NCBI GenBank assembly: GCA_049325575.1
Contig: JBMOLK010000118.1
Coordinates: 1-14,945, forward strand
Reading direction: 5' to 3'
Length of the DNA stretch: 14,945 bases
DNA from: JBMOLK01 sp049325575
Lineage (GTDB): Bacteria; Bacillota; Clostridia; Acetivibrionales; Acetivibrionaceae
Part shown: piece by piece, positions 1-5,701 of the stretch
Layout: each line of letters opens with the position of its first letter
Position numbering within the stretch: the first letter of the stretch is position 1
The notes under the pieces: model-generated
The model's input: only the letters and a program-made list of their open reading frames with translations
Told to the model about the DNA's origin: nothing
Database searches by the model: none
Translations under genes and position numbers: made by a program

Positions 1-843
1 CTTATGATTTCTTAGTATTTCTTTGATTTTCATAGTTATACCATAATAATACAAATATGTAAGTAAAGGAGGAGAAACATAGCTTAGAAATTTTTAAAAA
101 GTGCCTTGACAAACGGGGCCATTACATATGACACAACTACAGCCAGCTATTTATGTTATTTCTAATACACATTTAGTACAGTAACGATTATTAAAAAGCA
201 GGTGATTTACAATCCGGGATTATAACAAATAGTGGGATTTTGTGATAAGAAAAGGTAAATGTGTTATGATAATTAGCAATATTATACTTAATATATAATA
301 AAGAATTGAAAATATTGATTACTTTTACTGAGCAGGATTATAACTATATTAGCTATGATTACTTATCAGGGTATCCACAATTTAAGCATGATATTAGTAA
401 CATAAAAATAAATGGCTTAACTAATTGTGCTTTGCAAAAATACGGTGCATATTATCAACTTTTCAAGGTTCTTGCCAGTTTGAGCAAATTCAGTGGACTA
501 CAATCCAATAACCATATAAAAATAAAAGGTTAAGTATAAAATATATAATGGCACTATTTTGAACAAAAGCGCTTTATAAAATAAAATTACAAAGTAATGT
601 TAAAATCAAACTGTCTTTATGCAAAAAATATATATTGAATAATATAATTTTATCTTATATTGACTAAAAGGTCAACATTTATTGCTTTAGTTGGATTTGT
701 ATTTGAAATATATCCCCACTTTATAAAGTCAGTTTGTTATTTTTTTAATTAATTGATAAATTGAATTTGTTTTAAAATTAATATAAGTCAAGTAGTTAAA
801 AAAACCGATAAATTTATTACATTCATTGAGAGGAGAATGGACT
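1..843. other. AT-rich stretch without a convincing gene
   Basis: I see no recognisable gene in these 843 bases. A 75-codon frame at 306-533 opens with TTG, has no Shine-Dalgarno sequence and resembles nothing I know, so I do not call it. An AAAGGAGG box at 64-71 is followed by no usable start codon. An inverted repeat TTGAC-6-GTCAA lies at 660-675, and a weak promoter-like pair (TTGAAT 761-766, TATAAG 782-787, 15-bp gap) precedes the gene at 844. The base composition (long A and T runs) fits intergenic DNA or decayed coding sequence. Confidence 0.5.
35..62 (-). promoter_or_regulatory. Putative extended -10 promoter reading off the left edge
   Basis: Read on the minus strand there is TTACAT (57-62), a 16-bp spacer ending in TGG, and TATAAC (35-40). 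This gives an extended -10 promoter with a reasonable -35. Just downstream an ATG at 31-33 opens a frame MKIKEILRNHK that runs off the window with no Shine-Dalgarno site. The expected transcription start (around position 28) lies inside that frame. The ATG and the promoter therefore cannot both be used as drawn, and the real start codon is probably further left, outside the window. Confidence 0.35.
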
Positions 844-1107
844 ATGAATTTAGATGAATTATCAGATTATCTTGGTAAAATACCTGACTATATTGAGTAT
901 TCATTTTTCAGAAATTCTTCAGAAATAATGGAAGCCATATTAAATAAAGGGTTTAACAATGTACTTGAGATTTTATCAATGGAAGAGACTGCTAAAGGCA
1001 TATATAAGTGTGAAACTGCCTGGAATGTTGATACGGAAAATATCATAAAAAAGAATGTAAGCATTGATATTACAGGAGAGATGATTTTTATTACCGAAGT
1101 TATTTGA
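844..1107 (+). CDS. Small hypothetical protein, 87 residues
   Basis: I do not recognise this protein. I chose the ATG at 844 because AGGAG (831-835) sits 8 nt upstream; the in-frame TTG at 826 lies before that ribosome binding site. The product is acidic at its start (MNLDELSDYLGKIPDYIEY). It continues with a probable helix containing SSEIMEAILNKGFNNVLEILSM, written here as a loose motif, and ends in a strand-rich segment (KNVSIDITGEMIFITEVI). It has no signal peptide and no membrane segment, so a soluble cytoplasmic alpha/beta mini-domain is likely. The gene stands alone and ends 10 bp before a hairpin terminator shared with the convergent gene at 1159-1428. The strong ribosome binding site and intact frame support a real gene; the function is unknown. 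Confidence 0.7.
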   Translation: MNLDELSDYLGKIPDYIEYSFFRNSSEIMEAILNKGFNNVLEILSMEETAKGIYKCETAWNVDTENIIKKNVSIDITGEMIFITEVI

Positions 1108-1117
1108 AAGAACCAGA

Positions 1118-1139
1118 AAAGCCGGAAAAATCCGGCTTT
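1118..1139. terminator. Bidirectional hairpin terminator
   Basis: A perfect 9-bp stem, AAAGCCGGA (1118-1126) with TCCGGCTTT (1131-1139), closes a 4-nt loop. It lies between two convergent genes, 10 bp after the stop at 1107 and 19 bp after the minus-strand stop at 1159. The T-tract is short in both directions (CTTTC on plus, CTTTTC on minus), but the position between convergent stops makes a shared terminator the natural reading. Confidence 0.8.
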
Positions 1140-1158
1140 CCGTGGCTGCTTTAATGAC

Positions 1159-1428
1159 TTAGCTTTCCAAACTTATCAATAGTCTTCTTTTCATATCTTC
1201 GTAAACAAACTTGTACATTTTAAACAATTCGTTTGCAGCAGGGTCTTCGACATTTACATCAGGGTGGTATTTTTCTACTATACCGTTCCAGCCAATATCT
1301 AAAATCTCATCCCTCATTTTATGTACTCTTTGCAGTGTTCCTGATTTCTCATTTATGCTGGTAAGCTGCTGCTTTATTTTAAGAAGCTTATCCAGCATAT
1401 TGCTTAAATGATCATTTTCATTGCTCAT
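1159..1428 (-). CDS. Short protein with J-domain-like HPD segment
   Basis: The 89-residue product starts at an ATG preceded by GGGGAG at a 7-nt distance. Residues 6-45 are predicted to be helical and charged, probably a coiled coil (LSNMLDKLLKIKQQL). Residues 47-82 resemble the second half of a DnaJ J-domain: a short helix ending in EKYHPDVN (His-Pro-Asp at 55-57), a loop EDPAAN, then a helix ELFKMYKFVYEDMKRRL like J-domain helix III. In J-domain proteins the HPD loop stimulates the ATPase of DnaK/Hsp70. Here a canonical helix I is not evident and no Gly/Phe-rich or zinc domain follows. It could be a stand-alone J-like DnaK partner or a degenerate J fold with another role. It is probably cytoplasmic and monocistronic. 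The gene call is firm; the J-domain reading is inference from the motif. Confidence 0.8.
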   Translation of the reverse strand: MSNENDHLSNMLDKLLKIKQQLTSINEKSGTLQRVHKMRDEILDIGWNGIVEKYHPDVNVEDPAANELFKMYKFVYEDMKRRLLISLES

Positions 1429-1909
1429 AAAACTACTCCCCTTAAAAAATTTCTTGAATATTTATTATCTGCTTTTTCTTATGTCTTATTATAGAGATAG
1501 CGAACTTTGAAGATAAAATAAGAAAAAGTAGAATTATACGATTTAAACATGTGCTGAAAGTTAATCAAGTTTAAGACAGCTATTGTATTAGCTGCAGCAA
1601 AAAATGTCTGTTTTTTCTTTGGTTGGAAATAATGAATTGAACTTTCTTACCAAAACACTTCCTAACTTCTTTAAAATATAAGCAAAATTTGCTACTAGAA
1701 ATAATTATATCACATTATGTTCATTGTGAAAATTATTTATTTAAAAATTAAAAAAATGGCCTTTATAGCAGACATTTTGTGCTATGCAGACCACAAGACA
1801 GCAGCTTTTTTTATGAAGGTATTTTAATCAACCTGGGATTGTTTTGATCTTGTTACCATAAACATCTCATTAATTATCTTCATGTTATGCATTAATTTCT
1901 AGAAAATCA

Positions 1910-1937
1910 ATTCAAGAAAAATTCAAGAAAAATTCAA
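1910..1937 (+). repeat. Short tandem repeat, 11-bp unit
   Basis: The unit ATTCAAGAAAA occurs at 1910-1920 and 1921-1931 and is followed by ATTCAA at 1932-1937, giving about 2.5 copies. It lies just upstream of the inverted repeat and -10 box of the putative protease promoter. It could be replication slippage or a set of binding sites. Confidence 0.8.
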
Positions 1938-1942
1938 CTAAA

Positions 1943-1975
1943 ATGCAAATCATTGCATATAAAACAATCTATAAT
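1943..1975 (+). promoter_or_regulatory. Putative protease promoter with operator-like inverted repeat
   Basis: TATAAT at 1970-1975 matches the sigma-A -10 consensus exactly. There is no good -35 hexamer at 17 bp. That position is instead covered by a perfect inverted repeat ATGCAA-ATCA-TTGCAT (1943-1958). A symmetric site in place of a -35 is typical of promoters controlled by a dimeric regulator. The nearest gene downstream is the exported protease at 2217, which would give a leader of about 235 nt. No transcript data are available to me. Confidence 0.45.
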
Positions 1976-2140
1976 GTTAAATATTACACAAACAAGAAGG
2001 AGGTAGATAGCGTAGATACAATAAAGGACAACCAATAGAGGAGATACCATAGAGGATGCCTGTACTTTCTTAATTTAAATTGATTTTATAAATGGATTAC
2101 TGGTATTAGTGTTCGATCTCTTAAGTAAGGGAAAAGGGTG

Positions 2141-2173
2141 AACTTTGCTGCTTTAATTTGTTGCACCGGAACC
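2141..2173 (+). repeat. Left arm of a 33-bp imperfect inverted repeat flanking the protease gene
   Basis: This segment matches the reverse complement of 4280-4312 at 28 of 33 positions by my alignment, including the uninterrupted core CTGCTTTAATTTG. The two arms bracket the whole protease gene (2217-4220). I see no target-site duplication just outside the arms and no transposase inside, so it is not a standard insertion sequence. Confidence 0.8.
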
Positions 2174-2216
2174 ATATGAAGTTTTAGTTCGGAATAAGAT
2201 AAAATAAAAGGAAGGA

Positions 2217-4220
2217 ATGGTTACAGGTATGATAAAAGCTAAAAAATTAAAATACTTTACAGTAATTGCAGCCATCTTATTAATAAGTTTTATTAATGGA
2301 GTCTGCTTCGCATCAATGAGTGAAATTGAATCAAATGATTCGTTTGCCACAGCAACATTGATTCCGCAAAATTATGACTTGAATCAACCAATTTCAGGGT
2401 CCATAAGCAGTAGTTCCGACGTGGATTATTTTAAATTTACACCATCAAACAGTGGAGGCTATCACATATACATAACAGGTGACCCATATTCAACTTCTGT
2501 TTACGGGTATCTTTATAATAGCAGCCAGGTACAGATAGACGGGATGGTTGTAGGAGATGATAAACCTGCAGAAGGTGTTCACAGCAGTTGGGCTCGCAAG
2601 TTAATCGGGGAATTTAAAGCAAATGAGACATATTATATTAAAATTATACCAGGTTCTAGTACTGATGTAACAGATTATACCATTACAATAGACCCGGTAA
2701 GAATGCCTAACGATGAATTTGAATCAAATAATACTTTTGCTACGGCAAACGTACTCAAAAATCATTCTTACGCAGAGCCAACTACAGCAGCCATAAATAA
2801 AAGCGGTGATGTGGATTATTTTAAATTTACACCTACCACGAGTACAAACTATACAATACAGTCTTTAGGAAGTATTGATACTTATGCGTACTTGTATGAT
2901 AGTTCCATGAATCAATATGCCTCTGATGACAATAACGGAGTAGACAATAATTTTAAAATAGTATGCTATCTTCATGCGTATAAGACATATTATATCAAGG
3001 TTGGCCATATATCAGGCACCGCCACAGGCAATTACAGCATAAAGGTTACTCCATCAGAAACAATCGGAACAGATAGTGTAGGTAATAATATTTCCTCTGC
3101 TTATACCTATCCTGGTATTCCGTTTGGTACCCAAATAGAGTATGTAAATGATGTGGACTATTATAAGTTCACTACAGGAGCTGCAGGTTTTTATACCTTT
3201 GAATCCAAAAGCATTTACAATACATACGGTGAAGTTTACAGCAGCAGTCAAACTTTAATTGCCAGCGATGATAACAGCGGTTATGAAGAAAACTTCCGTA
3301 TAACACTAAATTGCAGTGCAAACACAACATATTACATAAAAGTAGGCTGTCATAACGGTGATAACGGGTCATACAGCATAAGTGTATTCAGGGGAAAAAT
3401 ACTTCCTGTTAATCTCTATTCACAGCAGCCATATGACCAATTATGCTGGGCTACAGCTGCATCAATGACAAAATCATTTTTCACAGGGATCGATACAGAC
3501 CGTACCCTTGAATATGCTCATTATGTAAATAGCAGTCCATATCCGATTATTTTTAACAAGGGGCAATACTTGAGTCAGATCGACATGGCAGTATTAAGGG
3601 ATACCGAGAATATGACATGCAGAAATTTCTACCCCGAAGGACTGGAAGAGTTGAGGGTACCATTTGAAGATATAGCTGTAATCATAGACAACTCATCCCC
3701 AATGCCTATTCTAACCGGGGGGCATGTTTTGTTGGTAGTCGGGTATGCTTACCAAAGCGACGGGGCTGATGGAAAGTTTATTATTCTAAACGACCCCTGG
3801 GATGGAAAACAATATGTATATGATTATAACTATTTTAATTTCAAGGAGTGCTCTTATTACCTTAATGTGCCGGAAGCTAATACTGAGATTGAACCAAATA
3901 GTGGATTTAGTACTTCTAACGGTTTGCCTTTGAATACAAGCCTCTCATGTTCCATATCGTATGCCGGGGATGTTGACTATTTTACATTTAGACCTCTTAT
4001 GAGCGGTACCTATTCTATAGAAACCACCGGTTCTATAGATACATATGGATGCCTGTATGACAACCTCCGTAATTATATTACAGAGGACGATAACAGCGGT
4101 ATGGACAACAACTTTAAAATAACCTATAATTTGGTTGGAGGCAGAACATATTATATAAAGATTAATCATAAGAATGTCAGCGGAACTGGCAGTTATACTC
4201 TAAAGTATGCTGCACAATAA
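2217..4220 (+). CDS. Exported papain/C39-like cysteine protease with four PPC domains
   Basis: A 667-residue secreted protein. AAAGGA (2207-2212) serves the ATG at 2217; an in-frame ATG at 2229 gives a more typical signal peptide start (MIKAKK, then a hydrophobic core to about residue 32, probable cleavage after CFA). Three PPC-like beta domains (PF04151 type; ESN-x-F-ATA starts, DVDYFKF and TYYIK motifs) span about 35-160, 165-278 and 283-391. A papain/C39-like protease domain spans about 395-552. It has Gln404, Cys410 in QLCWATAASM, His503 in GGHVLLVVGY and Asn525 in LNDPWDG. The Gln-to-Cys spacing of six equals papain's Gln19/Cys25. A fourth PPC domain fills 556-667. PPC domains are usually C-terminal appendages of secreted peptidases that are cleaved off or bind substrate, so a catalytic domain placed after three of them is unusual. 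I see no sortase or dockerin signal. The substrate is unknown; extracellular protein breakdown or peptide processing is inferred. Confidence 0.85.
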   Translation: MVTGMIKAKKLKYFTVIAAILLISFINGVCFASMSEIESNDSFATATLIPQNYDLNQPISGSISSSSDVDYFKFTPSNSGGYHIYITGDPYSTSVYGYLYNSSQVQIDGMVVGDDKPAEGVHSSWARKLIGEFKANETYYIKIIPGSSTDVTDYTITIDPVRMPNDEFESNNTFATANVLKNHSYAEPTTAAINKSGDVDYFKFTPTTSTNYTIQSLGSIDTYAYLYDSSMNQYASDDNNGVDNNFKIVCYLHAYKTYYIKVGHISGTATGNYSIKVTPSETIGTDSVGNNISSAYTYPGIPFGTQIEYVNDVDYYKFTTGAAGFYTFESKSIYNTYGEVYSSSQTLIASDDNSGYEENFRITLNCSANTTYYIKVGCHNGDNGSYSISVFRGKILPVNLYSQQPYDQLCWATAASMTKSFFTGIDTDRTLEYAHYVNSSPYPIIFNKGQYLSQIDMAVLRDTENMTCRNFYPEGLEELRVPFEDIAVIIDNSSPMPILTGGHVLLVVGYAYQSDGADGKFIILNDPWDGKQYVYDYNYFNFKECSYYLNVPEANTEIEPNSGFSTSNGLPLNTSLSCSISYAGDVDYFTFRPLMSGTYSIETTGSIDTYGCLYDNLRNYITEDDNSGMDNNFKITYNLVGGRTYYIKINHKNVSGTGSYTLKYAAQ

Positions 4221-4279
4221 CCTGGCAACTGTCATTTATGTAAAAGACAGGAACTAAGTTGCTTTGTACTATAAAACAC

Positions 4280-4312
4280 GGTTTGGGTGCAGCAAATTAA
4301 AGCAGAAAAGGT
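4280..4312 (-). repeat. Right arm of the inverted repeat flanking the protease gene
   Basis: This is the inverted counterpart of 2141-2173 and shares the core CAAATTAAAGCAG (the complement of CTGCTTTAATTTG). It starts 60 bp after the protease stop codon and lies before the hairpin terminator at 4385-4419. The element bounded by the two arms would be 2172 bp and contains one gene. Confidence 0.8.
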
Positions 4313-4384
4313 TTGTATATAATTCATTGCCAATTGTTTATAGTATTAAACAGTAAGAAATTATTCATTTATAATTTGACTTTC

Positions 4385-4425
4385 AAAGAGAGAGATTCTT
4401 AAGGCCTGGATCTCTCTTTATTTTG
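4385..4425. terminator. Hairpin terminator between convergent genes
   Basis: AAAGAGAGA (4385-4393) pairs with TCTCTCTTT (4411-4419) in a 9-bp stem around a 17-nt loop, followed by TATTTT. It lies between the protease stop (4220) and the end of the minus-strand gene at 4490, so it can serve both; the plus-strand T-tract is better. The rest of 4221-4489 shows a weaker hairpin just after the stop (CTGTC/GACAG) and the repeat arm at 4280-4312. Confidence 0.75.
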
Positions 4426-4489
4426 ATAATCACTGTACCAACGCTCTTATAAAGCATAGAAAACAAAGAGAAAAATTATATCTACAGTA

Positions 4490-5047
4490 CTATGACAGTT
4501 TAAGCTGCTTTTTTGCTATCTTCTCGGCAATGAGTCTGCATAAAACCGAAATAATTATATAAATAGGGAACGAGTATAGATAACTCCAGTGGATTAACCT
4601 ATAAATATCTACTACTGTAAGCAGTGGCTCTGCAATAAAAGAAAAAAAAGCCGACAGAATGGTATTTGATATTATAAAGTACTTCCAATCCGGGAAGTAT
4701 TGATATATAAGCATGTATGATACTGGTATGATTATAAAGTCAACCGGGAAAAGTTTGGGTAAATTTGGAAGTACTTTTATAGGGTACTCCCATAACGCAA
4801 ATTCATAACCTATCACATCTAAAAAGGATGCTGCAGTATTAACAATGAGACCATAGACGGCTATTTCAAGTATACGCTTTTTGTCCACAAGCTTCCACCA
4901 TACAAATAGAGGTACAACAAGCAAAACTATACTAAGCCACCACTGCCAACGCAGTAATTCATAGCTGATCCAGTGTTCAAAAGATAAGGACATATGCTGT
5001 TTTTTTAGTTCGATTATTTTTTCAAGCAGTATGTTGCTGTTATTCAT
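4490..5047 (-). CDS. CBO0543-family multipass membrane protein
   Basis: A 185-residue integral membrane protein. About five membrane segments can be seen (roughly residues 32-52, 57-77, 96-115, 119-141 and 150-172). The N-terminus is amphipathic (ILLEKIIELKKQH, then an aromatic EHWISYELLRWQWW). The WEYP motif after the second segment, the PVDFIIIPVSYMLIYQYF stretch and the C-terminal IHWSYLYSFPIYI fit the CBO0543 family, which is widespread in Clostridia and Bacilli and has no known function that I can name. AAGGAG lies 11 nt before the ATG, a slightly long spacing. A -10 box (TATAAT, minus strand, 5113-5118) lies 66 bp upstream. A structured RNA with its own terminator is found further upstream on the same strand. 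The gene is monocistronic and convergent with the protease gene. Confidence 0.85.
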   Translation of the reverse strand: MNNSNILLEKIIELKKQHMSLSFEHWISYELLRWQWWLSIVLLVVPLFVWWKLVDKKRILEIAVYGLIVNTAASFLDVIGYEFALWEYPIKVLPNLPKLFPVDFIIIPVSYMLIYQYFPDWKYFIISNTILSAFFSFIAEPLLTVVDIYRLIHWSYLYSFPIYIIISVLCRLIAEKIAKKQLKLS

Positions 5048-5112
5048 GTCTTGTTTAACTCCTTAGCAGTGGTAATTTTATGAACAATAAAAATGAAAGA
5101 TTAATTGATAGT

Positions 5113-5118
5113 ATTATA
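5113..5118 (-). promoter_or_regulatory. Putative -10 box of the CBO0543-family gene
   Basis: TATAAT on the minus strand, 66 bp upstream of the start codon at 5047. No clear -35 hexamer is found 16-18 bp further upstream, so this is a weak call. Confidence 0.35.
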
Positions 5119-5191
5119 ACCATTTGAATAAAAATGATGTTTTTTTGATGAGGCTAATCTATATAAGTAAGAGTTGTAGTCTTAAAATGTT

Positions 5192-5238
5192 AAAAAAAAA
5201 GCCCGCAACATTCCAATAAGGTAGGAGAATGAAACGGG
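5192..5238 (-). terminator. Strong intrinsic terminator, minus strand
   Basis: CCCG (5238-5235), internal loop, CATTC (5231-5227), a 13-nt loop, GAATG (5213-5209), internal loop, CGGG (5205-5202), then C and nine T residues in minus-strand reading. No annotated gene on the minus strand ends here, which is what makes the upstream RNA interesting. Confidence 0.8.
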
Positions 5239-5312
5239 ATATTAGGGGAGTATATTGTATTTCACTCCTAATTTATCGAAATAATATGTAATTTACTTTA
5301 GAGTTTATTATA
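5192..5312 (-). ncRNA. Candidate structured RNA or leader ending in an intrinsic terminator
   Basis: Read on the minus strand: a TATAAT box at 5307-5312; a hairpin with arms 5264-5272 and 5241-5251 (9 bp with a two-base bulge, 12-nt loop); then a terminator hairpin with stems CCCG/CGGG and CATTC/GAATG (5238-5202) separated by a small internal loop; then nine T residues (5200-5192). No open reading frame with a ribosome binding site fits inside. The transcript of about 100-115 nt would end roughly 145 bp before the CBO0543-family gene on the same strand. It could be a stand-alone small RNA or an attenuating leader of that gene. I do not recognise the fold as a known riboswitch class. The terminator is solid; the RNA's identity is inference. 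Confidence 0.45.
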
Positions 5313-5433
5313 AAAAAAATTAATAGTTTATAAAAATATTTACTTTATTATTTGATTGGTGTATCATATAAACTGGAATGGCAGTATTGGGATAAAAAAC
5401 CTTGATTCATAATTTAAGAGCATAAGGCTGGAA

Positions 5434-5463
5434 TTGGTGCTGGGAAGTTTTTTAAATTATATT
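5434..5463 (+). promoter_or_regulatory. Putative promoter of the riboswitch-ATPase transcript
   Basis: TTGGTG (5434-5439), an 18-bp gap and TATATT (5458-5463) would start transcription near 5470, about 14 nt before the first riboswitch helix. This position suits a riboswitch leader. The -35 match is only partial. A further TATAAA (5367-5372) lies upstream with a poor -35. Confidence 0.4.
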
Positions 5464-5483
5464 CTGTCATTTAAAAGTTAACA

Positions 5484-5577
5484 GCAAGAGGGAGTAACAG
5501 CCTGCATAAAGCAGGAGTCAAAGTCGCCATTACGGCTTTTAAAGTCCGGCTTTGTCAAAATAAGTGTGAGACTCTGC
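5484..5577 (+). promoter_or_regulatory. yybP-ykoY (Mn2+-sensing) riboswitch aptamer
   Basis: The conserved elements of the yybP-ykoY class (RF00080) occur in order. They are the P1 strand GCAAGAG (5484-5490) and loop GGAGTAAC (5491-5498). A P2-type hairpin CCTGC/GCAGG (5501-5515) follows. Then come CAAAGTCGCCATTACGG (from 5519) and CCGGCTTTG (5546-5554), which pair in the third helix, and finally GAGA before the closing P1 strand CTCTGC (5572-5577). Known members bind Mn2+ between the two conserved loops and control Mn2+ exporters and P-type ATPases. The closing strand is shared with the terminator at 5571-5605. Ligand-stabilised P1 and the terminator therefore exclude each other, which predicts an ON switch with Mn2+. 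Confidence 0.93.
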
Positions 5578-5610
5578 ATCCATTCTTTTGTTTTGGATGT
5601 GGAGTTTTTT
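5571..5610 (+). terminator. Riboswitch expression-platform terminator
   Basis: An 11-bp stem (5571-5581 with 5595-5605, including two G-U pairs) and 13-nt loop is followed by six T residues (5605-5610). Its 5' arm contains CTCTGC, the 3' strand of riboswitch helix P1. It ends about 90 bp before the ATPase start codon, so it acts as a premature, conditional terminator. Confidence 0.9.
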
Positions 5611-5701
5611 ATTAAAGCTTTTATTTTGAATGGGTTTTGGTTAGTAAGATGGGATTTTGGAAATTATATTAAAGTCTACTGTTTAGAAAGGAGAATGACC
5701 T

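Larger units (their letters stand above)
1429..2216. other. 788-bp intergenic region with repeats and a promoter
   Basis: No gene is convincing here. Visible structures are: a hairpin CAGCTA-6-TAGCTG (1577-1594); a pair of inverted arms at 1592-1610 and 1769-1789; tandem copies of the 11-mer ATTCAAGAAAA (1910-1931, with a partial third copy to 1937); a perfect inverted repeat ATGCAA-4-TTGCAT (1943-1958) ahead of TATAAT (1970-1975); and the left arm of a 33-bp inverted repeat (2141-2173). An AAGGAGG box near 1996-2002 is followed by no start codon. The long leader from 1975 to 2217 may be untranslated mRNA of the protease gene. Confidence 0.6.

Noticed and set aside
64..71. AAAGGAGG ribosome-binding-like box
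   Set aside because: No ATG, GTG or TTG at a usable distance opens a frame of any length.
106..111. Perfect TTGACA -35 hexamer
   Set aside because: No -10-like hexamer lies 16-18 bp downstream (the bases there read TGACAC), and no gene follows.
306..533. 75-codon open frame starting with TTG
   Set aside because: No ribosome binding site, a weak start codon and no recognisable motif, in a very AT-rich stretch; more likely a chance frame or a remnant.
1990..2080. AAGGAGG followed by a possible peptide frame
   Set aside because: The frame after the box has no start codon and meets a stop after about eight codons.
5221..5293. Plus-strand mini-ORF beginning ATGAAACGG after AGGAG
   Set aside because: Only one or two bases separate the box from the ATG, the frame is about 20 codons, and the stretch is better explained as minus-strand terminator and hairpin.
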